Positions 9,380-17,447 of a DNA stretch of 64,000 nt are shown one piece after another. Both the position numbers and the translations under genes were made by a program. The stretch lies in assembly GCF_011759375.1 (NCBI RefSeq), contig NZ_JAARML010000003.1:744001-808000 (forward strand), written 5' to 3'. This stretch comes from Paraflavitalea devenefica (lineage in GTDB: Bacteria; Bacteroidota; Bacteroidia; Chitinophagales; Chitinophagaceae). A model generated the notes under the pieces. It did no database searches and was not told the origin of the DNA. It saw nothing but the letters and a program-made list of their open reading frames with translations. The stretch's first letter is position 1; the number at the start of each line of letters is the position of its first letter.

Positions 9380-9784
9380 ATGAAAAAAAGAACAAACGCT
9401 CATCGTTATAACTTACTTCTTGTATTGATACTTTTGTTTACTTCTTTTTCAAACAATGCGGTGGCCCAGGATAACAAGCCCTACGTACGGATAGCCAAAA
9501 TATTAATTGATAGTGCTCAATTAGAAAGCTATAATGCAGCACTTAAAGAACATGCAGAGGCTGCTGTTAGTAAAGAACCGGGAGTACGAACTTTGTATGC
9601 AGTGTATGACAAGGAACATCCCACGCATGTTACAGTCTTTGAAATATATGCAAGTTTGGCTGCATACCAATCCCATATTCAGACACCTCATTTCTTAAAA
9701 TACAAATCGACAGTGAAGAACATGGTAAAATCACTTGAACTTACCGATGTAATTCCAATTGCCCTTGAAGCGAAGCTAAAGTAA
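9380..9784 (+). CDS. Secreted antibiotic-biosynthesis-monooxygenase (ABM) domain protein
   Basis: The 134-residue protein has a signal peptide (about 1-29, ending NNAVAQ) and an ABM/quinol-monooxygenase-like ferredoxin fold: VRIAKILIDSAQLESYNAALKEH, PGVRTLYAVYDKE, and HVTVFEIYASLAAYQSHIQT followed by HFLKY. These cytoplasmic-type folds are more often found without an export signal, so the secreted form is notable. A cupin gene follows 115 bp downstream in the same direction and may belong to the same pathway, because ABM and cupin proteins are often paired; that is inference. The gene and spacer are more AT-rich than the surrounding genes. Confidence 0.75.
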   Translation: MKKRTNAHRYNLLLVLILLFTSFSNNAVAQDNKPYVRIAKILIDSAQLESYNAALKEHAEAAVSKEPGVRTLYAVYDKEHPTHVTVFEIYASLAAYQSHIQTPHFLKYKSTVKNMVKSLELTDVIPIALEAKLK

Positions 9785-9899
9785 CGATGTGAAGGAAAAC
9801 ACTAAATGAAAAGGCGATATCAACGAAATCTTATAGCGGCCAACAAAACCAGCGTTTTAAGATTGCTGTTCTCTTATTTAAAATGTTAAATAATTAGCA

Positions 9900-10301
9900 A
9901 TGGAAATTACAAGAATAGGTTCAAAACCCTCAGGTAAAGGACCAGAAGATTGGTTCACCGGCGCAGTGAGAATAGATCCTTTATTTGATGCGAATGAAGC
10001 AAGGCGAGCGGTGGCGGCTATTGTTACGTTCGAACCAGGTGCAAGAACCTCCTGGCATACACATCCGCTGGGGCAAACTTTAATTGTTACTGCAGGCGTT
10101 GGCTGGGTGCAAAAACAAGGCGGTCCCATCGAAGAAGTACACCCCGGCGATGTCGTTTGGTTTGAACCGAACGAGAAACATTGGCATGGAGCAACTGCAA
10201 CCAACGGTATGACGCATATTGCCATCCAGGAAAATCTTAATGGAAAGGTGGTGGATTGGATGGAAAAAGTAACTGATGAACAATATGCCAACAAAAAGTA
10301 A
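9900..10301 (+). CDS. Cupin-domain protein, (R)-mandelonitrile-lyase-like family
   Basis: The protein of 133 residues is a single cupin barrel. Motif 1 is present as ARTSWHTHPLGQTLIVTAG (two His plus Gln/Glu-type ligand positions), and motif 2 as PGDVVWFEPNEKHWHGA (His ligand). The start MEITRIGSKPSGKGPEDWFTG is characteristic of the cupins annotated as (R)-mandelonitrile lyase or carboxymuconolactone-decarboxylase-associated cupin. The enzyme activity in this organism is unknown. It has no signal peptide. A small GC-rich inverted repeat at about 10358-10371 after the gene may contribute to termination. Confidence 0.82.
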   Translation: MEITRIGSKPSGKGPEDWFTGAVRIDPLFDANEARRAVAAIVTFEPGARTSWHTHPLGQTLIVTAGVGWVQKQGGPIEEVHPGDVVWFEPNEKHWHGATATNGMTHIAIQENLNGKVVDWMEKVTDEQYANKK

Positions 10302-10430
10302 ATAAAATACGCGTATTTGTGCATCATACTCATTAATTAATTAGTAGCGCAAATAGCTCCCCGCTGCGGGGTGAGTGTTTAGGTGAAATCCCTTAACTTG
10401 TGTCATCACTCAACACACAAAAGCCTTGCT

Positions 10431-11552
10431 ATGAACTCACGTCGTTCCTTCCTGCATCGACTCACAGCCGCTACCATCGCCTTCCCTTTATTATCGCTGG
10501 ATGAATGGACAACGGCTCCTGCCGGTAATAGTGACGGTCAGCCGTATGACGGTCCGGTATTAAGGGTTGCCATTATGGGCCTGGGCAGTTATGGCAACCG
10601 GGTAGCGGAGGCCATGCAGTCCTGTAAAAAGGCAAAATTGGTGGGCGTAATCAGTGGTACACCGGCCAAGATCAAAGCGTGGCAGACTAAATACAGCATC
10701 CCGGAAAAGAACTGCTACAACTATGAGAACTTCGACAATATCAAAAACAATCCCGATATAGATGCGGTGTATGTTATTACACCCAATGCCCTTCACCACG
10801 ACCAGGCGATACGGGTAGCCAAAGCCGGGAAACATGTGATCTGTGAAAAGCCCATGGCCCTTAATGAAAAAGAAGGCCGGGAAATGGTAGAAGCCTGTAA
10901 GAAAGCCAATGTAAAACTACTGGTGGGATACCGTATGCACTTTGAGCCCAAAACGCTGGAGGTGATCAATATGCGAAAAAATGGTGATTTCGGTAAAGTA
11001 CTTTTCTTCCAGGGGCTTTGTGGTTTCAGGATCGGTGACCCTACTCAATGGCGTTTGAACAAGCAACTGGCCGGTGGCGGCTCACTCATGGACATTGGTA
11101 TCTATGCCATCAATGGCGCCCGTTATATGACAGGAGAGGAGCCCATTTGGGTAACGGCCGAAGAAACAAAGACCGACACGGTGAAATTTAAAGAAGGGGT
11201 AGATGAAACGATCCAGTTCCAGTTGGGCTTTCCCAGCGGCGCCGTGGCTTCCTGCTTGTCTACCTATAACATGAACAACCTGGACCGCTTTTTCCTCAAT
11301 GGTACCAGCGGCTTTGCCGAAATGCAGCCTTCCACAGGCTATGGACCTATCAAAGGCCGTACGCATAAAGGAGAACTCACTCACCCGCATATAACGCACC
11401 AGACAGTGCAAATGGATGAAATGGCTGGCATCATCCTTGAGGGAAAACAAGCACCTGTGCCTGTTGATGGGGAAGAAGGCGTAAAAGACCTGAAGATCAT
11501 AGATGCCATCTATGCTGCCTGCAAGACTGGTAAGAAGATAGAGCTTAAATAG
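10431..11552 (+). CDS. Gfo/Idh/MocA family oxidoreductase, Tat-type secreted
   Basis: The protein has 373 residues when started at ATG 10431; the GTG at 10383 would add 16 residues ahead of a clear twin-arginine signal (NSRRSFLHRLTAATIAFPLL), so the later start is preferred. A Rossmann domain follows (VAIMGLGSYGNRVAEAM, VYVITPNALHH), then the conserved EKPMALN lysine and a C-terminal Gfo/Idh/MocA domain ending in DLKIIDAIYAAC. It resembles glucose-fructose oxidoreductase, a periplasmic enzyme with tightly bound NADP(H). The sugar substrate is not known. The stop codon TAG is the first unit of a degenerate heptamer tract (11550-11584). Confidence 0.87.
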   Translation: MNSRRSFLHRLTAATIAFPLLSLDEWTTAPAGNSDGQPYDGPVLRVAIMGLGSYGNRVAEAMQSCKKAKLVGVISGTPAKIKAWQTKYSIPEKNCYNYENFDNIKNNPDIDAVYVITPNALHHDQAIRVAKAGKHVICEKPMALNEKEGREMVEACKKANVKLLVGYRMHFEPKTLEVINMRKNGDFGKVLFFQGLCGFRIGDPTQWRLNKQLAGGGSLMDIGIYAINGARYMTGEEPIWVTAEETKTDTVKFKEGVDETIQFQLGFPSGAVASCLSTYNMNNLDRFFLNGTSGFAEMQPSTGYGPIKGRTHKGELTHPHITHQTVQMDEMAGIILEGKQAPVPVDGEEGVKDLKIIDAIYAACKTGKKIELK

Positions 11553-11584
11553 CTGTTAGCCGCTAGCTATTAGCCCATAGCAAT
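11550..11584 (+). repeat. Degenerate 7-bp tandem tract at the Gfo/Idh stop codon
   Basis: Five consecutive 7-bp units begin TAG: TAGCTGT, then units at 11557, 11564, 11571 and 11578. In the phase starting at 11555 the consensus is GTTAGCY. The first unit contains the stop codon of the oxidoreductase gene. The same heptamer, in the same orientation relative to transcription, occurs at the stop codon of the gene at 46616-47707. Confidence 0.7.
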
Positions 11585-11835
11585 GTCTGAATGACAGGTT
11601 GTTACGTTTAAACGGCACTCACCATCGTGCAACGATCCTGCCTCAGCCAGTGTCATCCCTAAGCTTTACGGTCGTATTCAGCCCTTAGATTGCCGCAATT
11701 GCCCCCCGGAGTACATTATTAAACAATCTATTTTTGTTACTCAGGCGGTATCTCCCGGAAGCCACGCGCTGCCAGGCTTTTAGCGGCGCAGCAAAAAAAT
11801 GTCCGGGAAAAGCCGTCAGAAATGGTAAACATTGC

Positions 11836-11856
11836 TATTTTTGCTAACACTGTTAG
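11836..11856 (+). promoter_or_regulatory. Candidate tetR promoter with autoregulatory operator
   Basis: TATTTTTG (11836-11843) fits the Bacteroidota -7 consensus TAnnTTTG. It is followed at once by CTAACACTGTTAG (11844-11856), a palindrome with 5-bp arms that matches the two candidate operators before the efflux genes at 12508 and 12531. No convincing -33 box is visible. The rest of the 11585-11867 spacer holds nothing I recognise. Confidence 0.5.
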
Positions 11857-11867
11857 AAAAAGTAACA

Positions 11868-12467
11868 ATGGGAATATCTGAAAGACGGTTACGGCAAAAG
11901 GAAGAAGTACGCTCCAATATACTCGCTACGGCCTGGCAAATTGTAAAGGAAGATGGATGGCAGTCGCTCTCCATCCGTAAAATTGCTGATGCCATAGAGT
12001 ACAGCGTACCCGTAGTGTACGATCATTTTGAGAATAAGGAATGTATTCTTGTTGAATTTGCCAGGGAAGGCTTTGCCCTCCTGGGCAAAAAAATGCAACA
12101 GGCCAGAAATAAGTATACCGATCCGGCGCAGCAACTGAAGGCCATGGCAGATGCCTACTGGAACTTTGCCTTTAAGAACAAAGAGTATTACCAGGTAATG
12201 TTCGGGCTGGGGATGGCCTGCAGTGAACAGGAAGAGCGTATGCCCGAAGTAATGACTTTCAGGAGCCTTATAGGCGATCAGATAACAAAGATCCTGAAAA
12301 GGAATAACCGGCAGGACATTAGTGCCTGTTTAAAAAGTTGCACATTCTGGTCGGTGCTCCATGGACTTATTTCTATAAAAATGATGAGGAACTGTGATGT
12401 GTCGGACGATCTGAATAAAATGGTCATGGATGACGCCATTGAGGGGTTTATTAAAAACCTCTCGTAA
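11868..12467 (+). CDS. TetR-family transcriptional regulator
   Basis: The protein is 199 residues long from ATG 11868; an upstream in-frame TTG/ATG frame from 11832 would begin inside the predicted -7 box, so the ATG is preferred. The N-terminal TetR_N domain has the helix-turn-helix LSIRKIADAIEYSVPVVYDHFENKECIL split over residues about 32-60. The C-terminal ligand-binding part (about 75-195) is all-helical and similar to WHG-type TetR proteins. It lies immediately upstream of an RND efflux operon in the same direction and probably represses it and itself: three matching 13-bp palindromes lie at its own promoter and in the 397-bp spacer before the pump genes. Confidence 0.87.
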   Translation: MGISERRLRQKEEVRSNILATAWQIVKEDGWQSLSIRKIADAIEYSVPVVYDHFENKECILVEFAREGFALLGKKMQQARNKYTDPAQQLKAMADAYWNFAFKNKEYYQVMFGLGMACSEQEERMPEVMTFRSLIGDQITKILKRNNRQDISACLKSCTFWSVLHGLISIKMMRNCDVSDDLNKMVMDDAIEGFIKNLS

Positions 12468-12507
12468 AGTCCCATAGAGCAAACTTATCCTGTGAACAAA
12501 AAATAAA

Positions 12508-12548
12508 CTAACTTATTTAGTGAAAAATGACTAATTTAATTAGCTTTG
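12508..12548 (+). promoter_or_regulatory. Two candidate TetR operators over the RND efflux promoter
   Basis: CTAACTTATTTAG (12508-12520) and CTAATTTAATTAG (12531-12543) share the pattern CTAAy-N3-rTTAG with the site at 11844 (one arm base differs in the first). Their starts are 23 bp apart. TAGCTTTG (12541-12548) matches the -7 consensus TAnnTTTG and overlaps the second site by three bases, so a bound repressor would block polymerase. This predicts a leader of about 310 nt before the adaptor gene. The remainder of the 12468-12864 spacer shows no gene. Confidence 0.55.
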
Positions 12549-12864
12549 CCGGGTTCATATACCTGCCGGGAATAATGGCGCAACATTCATTTTGACCGGT
12601 ATTGTAGATAAAGAAAGGGGAAAGTAGCCATGAAGCAACAAATTCACCAGCTCCTTTGTTACAGTCTGGGAACCGGAAAATAATCGCCGGATTTGTCTGT
12701 TTTCTTCCCGTGCGTTCGTCACTAGTACCGAAAACTTATTACTAAATAGTATCCTGCCCGACTGATAGAATCAGCCCGATTGCCGCTTGTCATAGTGCAA
12801 TGTTATAACATTGAACCTGTTTTAATAAACCGGGAGTACTGTTTGCTCCTGTAAACAACCTGTT

Positions 12865-14103
12865 ATGCAATACTTATTGAAGATGAATAAAAGAACAAAC
12901 AAATCCATTACTGTTTCTGCTAACCCGGCGTGGTCGCGTATGGCCACACCGCTGGGTCAAATGGTGCTCGGCGCCATTGCTACTGTTGTACTCTATAGCT
13001 GTGGCTCTTCGGCTGCACCCGGCCACGGCATGGGTGCTATGCCTCCTCCGCAACTGCCTGTAGTGTCAGTAGTCACCGCACCGGGTACTACCTATAAGGA
13101 ATATTCGGCTACACTGGAAGGAAAGGTCAACGTTGAAATACGTCCGCAGGTAGAAGGCTACCTCGAAAAGATCTATGTGGATGAAGGCGCTTACGTAAAG
13201 GCCGGTCAGCCATTATTCAAGATCAATGACCGCGTTTACAGTGAAGAGCTCAACGGCGCTCAGTCGAACCTGGTGGCGGCACAGGCCAATGTGCAGAAAG
13301 CACAGGTAGAGATAGACCGCCTCCTGCCACTGGTAGAGAATAAGGTGATCTCGGAGGTGCAACTAAAAACAGCCCGCGCTGCTTATGATGCTGCCGCCGC
13401 TGCTGCCGAACAGGCAAGGGCCCAGGTAGGGAATGCAAAGATCAACGTTGGCTACACCTACATTACAGCGCCGGTAAGCGGGTACATTGGCCGCATACCT
13501 TATAAAACAGGTAGCCTGGTGGGAAAAAATGAAACACAGCCACTGACATTGCTGTCCGATATTAAGGAAGTGTATGCTTATTTCTCCCTGAGTGAGTCCG
13601 ACTTCATTGCCTTCAAGCAACAATTCGAGGGCAACACCATTGAAGAGAAAATAAAGAAAGTGCCGTCGGTTGAACTGCTCCTGGCCGATAACAGTGTCTA
13701 TGACCAAAAAGGAAAGATCAGTTCCATTGAAGGTCAGTTTGATAAAACCACGGGTACCATCAGCTTCCGCGCTACCTTCCCCAACGCGGGCGGCATGCTC
13801 CGCACGGGTAACACCGGTAAAGTGCGTATACCCCAGCTCTTTACGCAGGCGGTAGTGGTGCCACAGGAAGCTACCTTCGAAATACAGGATAAAGTTTTTG
13901 TATTCGCTGTAGGGGATAGCAATAAAGTAGCCAGCAGGCCTATCACCATATCGGGCAAAACAAATGCCTGGTACTTTGTGGAAAGCGGCCTCAAGCCGGG
14001 GGATAAGATCGTATTCCAGGGTACCGGTACCCTGCAGGATGGAATGGTGATTGTGCCACAACTTGTCTCTGCCGACAGTTTACTCAAAGTGAAACCATTG
14101 TAA
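12865..14103 (+). CDS. RND efflux periplasmic adaptor (membrane fusion protein, AcrA/MexA type)
   Basis: The 412-residue lipoprotein has a lipobox VLYSC (Cys46 from the first ATG; starting at the ATG at 12883 would shorten the leader by six residues). It has the full adaptor order: beta-barrel, lipoyl half (VEIRPQVEGYLEKIYVDEGAYVKAGQPLFKI, residues about 91-121), an alpha-helical hairpin (about 125-190), the second lipoyl half (NVGYTYITAPVSGYIG), then beta-barrel and membrane-proximal domains. It links the inner-membrane pump encoded next to the outer-membrane channel. Genes follow in the order adaptor, pump, channel, as in MexAB-OprM. Repressed in all likelihood by the upstream TetR protein. 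Confidence 0.92.
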   Translation: MQYLLKMNKRTNKSITVSANPAWSRMATPLGQMVLGAIATVVLYSCGSSAAPGHGMGAMPPPQLPVVSVVTAPGTTYKEYSATLEGKVNVEIRPQVEGYLEKIYVDEGAYVKAGQPLFKINDRVYSEELNGAQSNLVAAQANVQKAQVEIDRLLPLVENKVISEVQLKTARAAYDAAAAAAEQARAQVGNAKINVGYTYITAPVSGYIGRIPYKTGSLVGKNETQPLTLLSDIKEVYAYFSLSESDFIAFKQQFEGNTIEEKIKKVPSVELLLADNSVYDQKGKISSIEGQFDKTTGTISFRATFPNAGGMLRTGNTGKVRIPQLFTQAVVVPQEATFEIQDKVFVFAVGDSNKVASRPITISGKTNAWYFVESGLKPGDKIVFQGTGTLQDGMVIVPQLVSADSLLKVKPL

Positions 14104-14161
14104 ACAGAACCGCTATTCCGGGTACAGCATGCAGGGCCGTATCCGGAATGGTAAACATAGT

Positions 14162-14210
14162 ATTCTTATTTCTTTATTCTGGATTCTGAATGCTGTATTC
14201 TGAATTCTAA
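14162..14210 (+). repeat. Degenerate 7-bp tandem tract (consensus ATTCTGA)
   Basis: Seven consecutive heptamers lie between the adaptor stop and the pump start, the clearest being ATTCTGG, ATTCTGA, ATGCTGT, ATTCTGA and ATTCTAA at 14176-14210; the first two units are more diverged. The tract ends ten bases before the pump ATG. In rotated phase (TCTGAAT) it differs by one base from the consensus of the tract at 40543. Confidence 0.7.
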
Positions 14211-14220
14211 TACATTTCCC

Positions 14221-17200
14221 ATGCTTAAAAGATTTATTGAAAGGCCCGTATTATCAACGGTCATATCCATCATATTGCTGCTGTTGGGTGGATTATCGTT
14301 GTACACGCTGCCGATAACCTTGTTCCCCGATATCGCACCCCCGAGTGTACAGGTGACAGCCCTGTATCCGGGCGCCAACGCCGAAGTAGTGGCCCGTTCT
14401 GTTGCCACGCCGCTGGAAGAAGCCATCAATGGTGTGGAAAACATGACCTACATGACTTCCAACTCCAGCAACGACGGCTCCATGTCGCTCACTGTATTTT
14501 TCAAACAGGGTACTGATCCCGATATCGCCTCGGTAAACGTACAAAACCGTGTGTCGAAGGCCGTGAACCAGGTACCCACCGAAGTAGTGCAGGCAGGTAT
14601 CTCTACCCAGAAAGTACAGAACAGCTTCATCATGTTTGTGGCTGTCTCCAGTGAGGACAGTGCACAATACAATGAGCTCTTCCTGGAAAACTATATCAAG
14701 ATCAACCTGATCCCGGAAATCCAACGGGTGCCCGGGGTAGCACAGGCGCTGGTATTTGGTACCAAGGACTACTCCATGCGGATCTGGTTAAAGCCCGACC
14801 GCCTTATTGCCAATAACCTTGCTCCGCAGGATGTGCTCAATGCCATCAGGGACCAGAACCTGGAAGCGGCTCCCGGCCGTCTGGGTCAGAACAGTGCTGA
14901 AACATTTGAATATGTATTGAAATATAAGGGTAAACTGAACCAGGGCGAGGATTATGAGAATTTCGTCATCAAGGCCAACAGCGATGGGTCCATGCTGCGC
15001 CTTAAAGATGTGGCCCGTGTAGAGTTTGGTTCCTATACCTACTCATCCAACAGCCGTATGGATGGCAATCCGGTATCGGGCTTTGCAGTACTGCAGACAG
15101 CCGGTTCCAATGCCAATGACATCCTGACCGAAGTAGAACGTAAGCTGAAAGATTTTGAACGTACCCTGCCCAAGGGCGTGAAGACAACCGTGATGTACAA
15201 CTCCAAGGAGTTCCTGGACGCTTCTATTGCCCAGGTAACAGAAACACTGGTGATTGCCTTTGTGCTGGTATTTGCGGTGGTATTTATCTTCCTGCAGGAC
15301 TTCCGCTCTACCCTCATTCCGGCCATTGCAGTGCCGGTAGCGATCATCGGTACCTTCTTTTTCATGCAGTTGTTTGGTTTCACCCTCAACCTGCTCACCC
15401 TCTTCGCGTTGGTACTGGCTATCGGTATCGTAGTGGATGATGCGATTGTGGTAGTAGAAGCCGTACACTCAAAAATGGAAAGGACGAACCTGCCGGCCCG
15501 CGTAGCCACGCTGCAATCCATGAACGAGATATCCGGCGCTATCATTTCCATCACGCTTGTAATGGCCGCGGTATTCATTCCCGTTGGTTTCATGCAAGGC
15601 CCTGCCGGTGTATTCTACAGGCAGTTCGCCTTCACCCTGGCCATCGCCATCTTAATATCTGCGGTAAACGCCCTTACGCTCAGTCCTGCACTCTGCGCCT
15701 TATTCTTAAAAAGCACGCATGAGGAAGAAGGACATGGCCGTAAGAAAGGGTTTGGAAAACGCTTCTTTGGTGCTTTCAATGCAGGGTTCAAATCCATGAC
15801 CGATAAATACATTAAAAGTCTTGGGTTCCTCATTAAATATAAATGGATACCAATAGCCGGGCTTATCATCATTGCTGCCGGTAGTTTCTGGCTCGTGAAG
15901 ACCACCCCTACGGGTTTCATACCCACAGAAGACCAGGGTTTCGTACTGTATGCTTTGAACACGCCTCCCGGTAGTTCTCTCGACAGGACGAACCAGGCTA
16001 CCAGACAGATTGAGAACATCATTAAAGGAGAAGGCGCTGCCAATCACCATTACGTGATTGATGGTCTTAACTTCATTAGTAATGCCAATGCCTCTCCCTA
16101 TGCAGCCGGTTTCATCAGGTTGAAAGACTATAAAGACCGCGGTGCTATAAAGGACCCAGATATGATTGCCGGTGGTATATCACAGAAAGTGGCCTCCGTA
16201 AAAGGCGCCAATGCTTTCTTCTTCAACTTCCCCACGGTACAGGGTTTTGGTAACGTGAGCGGCTTTGAATTCATGCTGCAGGACAGGGCCAACGGTCCGC
16301 TGGACAAACTGGGTAATACAGCCTGGGGTTTCATTGGGGCGCTCATGCAAAGGCCCGAGATCGCTTATGCCTTCACCACCTTTGCTACCGGCAACCCACA
16401 GTTCATGATCGAAGTGGACAATATAAAGGCCAAGCAGTTGGGTGTATCCATCACAGAGCTCATGCAAACCATGCAGATCTATTACGGTAGTAGCTTCGTA
16501 TCGGACTTCAACCGCTTTGGTAAATACTACCGGGTAATGGCCCAGGCCGATGCCCGCTACCGTGCTGATGTAGGATCGCTCGATGGGATCTATGTGAAAA
16601 ACAATACTGGGGAAATGGTACCGGCTAAAACACTGGTTCGTCTCAAAAGAGTATACGGTCCTGAAACAGTTACCCGCAACAACCTCTTCAATGCCGTTAC
16701 CATCAATGGAGTACCCAAACCGGGTTACAGTACAGGTGATGCCATCAAAGCGGTGGAGGAAACTGCCCGGCAGGTGTTGCCGAGAGGATACGCGTATGAA
16801 TGGACAGGTGTAACCAGGGAAGAGATCAAAACAGGCGGGCAAACAGGTTTCATCTTTGCGCTCAGTATCCTGTTCGTATACTTCCTGCTGGCTGCCCAGT
16901 ATGAAAGCTATATCCTGCCCCTTGCCATCATCCTTACCATACCTACGGGTGTGCTGGGTGTATTCGCCTTCATTGGCTTCGCAGGGGTGGAAAACAATAT
17001 CTATGTGCAGATCGGTTTGATCATGCTGGTAGGGTTATTGGCCAAAAATGCCATCCTGATCGTGGAGTATGCAGTGCAGCGCCGCAGGGCTGGTATGGGA
17101 CTCCTTGAATCGGCGCTGGAAGGATCAAGGCTGCGGTTGCGCCCGATCTTAATGACCTCCTTTGCCTTTATCGTGGGCTTATTACCTCTTATTTGGACGC

Positions 17201-17373
17201 ATGGCGCTTCTGCAAAAGGTAACCAGTCTATCGGCACCAGTGCTGTAGGGGGTATGCTTACCGGGGTGATATTGGGTGTATTCATCATCCCTGTACTATA
17301 TGTCATATTCCAGTACCTGCAGGAAAAAATTACCGGCAGAACGGGTCCAAGGGAAATCAGCCTGAGCGAATAA
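14221..17373 (+). CDS. RND efflux pump, HAE1 (drug/hydrophobe) class, AcrB/MexB type
   Basis: The 1050-residue protein has the usual AcrB size and layout: TM1 (about 10-30), a large periplasmic loop, TM2-6, TM7 with second large loop, and TM8-12. The proton-relay pair Asp406-Asp407 lies in GIVVDDAIVVVEAV in TM4, the arrangement of HAE1 multidrug pumps and unlike the D-x5-D-x6-E of the metal pump at 43401-46523. Conserved FIERPVLSTVISI at the start and LVGLLAKNAILIVEYA in TM10-11 also fit. It exports amphiphilic compounds in complex with the adjacent adaptor and channel. The gene is followed by a perfect 14-bp stem before the channel gene. Confidence 0.95.
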   Translation: MLKRFIERPVLSTVISIILLLLGGLSLYTLPITLFPDIAPPSVQVTALYPGANAEVVARSVATPLEEAINGVENMTYMTSNSSNDGSMSLTVFFKQGTDPDIASVNVQNRVSKAVNQVPTEVVQAGISTQKVQNSFIMFVAVSSEDSAQYNELFLENYIKINLIPEIQRVPGVAQALVFGTKDYSMRIWLKPDRLIANNLAPQDVLNAIRDQNLEAAPGRLGQNSAETFEYVLKYKGKLNQGEDYENFVIKANSDGSMLRLKDVARVEFGSYTYSSNSRMDGNPVSGFAVLQTAGSNANDILTEVERKLKDFERTLPKGVKTTVMYNSKEFLDASIAQVTETLVIAFVLVFAVVFIFLQDFRSTLIPAIAVPVAIIGTFFFMQLFGFTLNLLTLFALVLAIGIVVDDAIVVVEAVHSKMERTNLPARVATLQSMNEISGAIISITLVMAAVFIPVGFMQGPAGVFYRQFAFTLAIAILISAVNALTLSPALCALFLKSTHEEEGHGRKKGFGKRFFGAFNAGFKSMTDKYIKSLGFLIKYKWIPIAGLIIIAAGSFWLVKTTPTGFIPTEDQGFVLYALNTPPGSSLDRTNQATRQIENIIKGEGAANHHYVIDGLNFISNANASPYAAGFIRLKDYKDRGAIKDPDMIAGGISQKVASVKGANAFFFNFPTVQGFGNVSGFEFMLQDRANGPLDKLGNTAWGFIGALMQRPEIAYAFTTFATGNPQFMIEVDNIKAKQLGVSITELMQTMQIYYGSSFVSDFNRFGKYYRVMAQADARYRADVGSLDGIYVKNNTGEMVPAKTLVRLKRVYGPETVTRNNLFNAVTINGVPKPGYSTGDAIKAVEETARQVLPRGYAYEWTGVTREEIKTGGQTGFIFALSILFVYFLLAAQYESYILPLAIILTIPTGVLGVFAFIGFAGVENNIYVQIGLIMLVGLLAKNAILIVEYAVQRRRAGMGLLESALEGSRLRLRPILMTSFAFIVGLLPLIWTHGASAKGNQSIGTSAVGGMLTGVILGVFIIPVLYVIFQYLQEKITGRTGPREISLSE

Positions 17374-17381
17374 CAATAGAT

Positions 17382-17414
17382 AAACCAGGCAGCTTGCTGA
17401 AAGCTGCCTGGTTT
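17382..17414 (+). terminator. Perfect 14-bp hairpin between pump and channel genes
   Basis: AAACCAGGCAGCTT (17382-17395) pairs perfectly with 17401-17414 across a five-base loop (GCTGA). The hairpin begins nine bases after the pump stop codon. On the plus strand it is followed by A residues, not T, so it is better seen as an mRNA-stabilising or attenuating structure than as a full intrinsic terminator. It covers the TTG at 17394, which argues for the later channel start at 17448. Confidence 0.6.
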
Positions 17415-17447
17415 AAAAAAACAATTATAGATATAAACGGACACAGC

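Noticed and set aside
10040..10060. tRNA-like TTCGAA motifs (also at about 18534)
   Set aside because: Both are inside coding sequence and lack flanking acceptor or anticodon stems. No tRNA was found anywhere in the window.
10383..10430. Upstream GTG start for the Gfo/Idh gene
   Set aside because: It would place 16 residues before a twin-arginine signal. The ATG at 10431 gives a normal leader.
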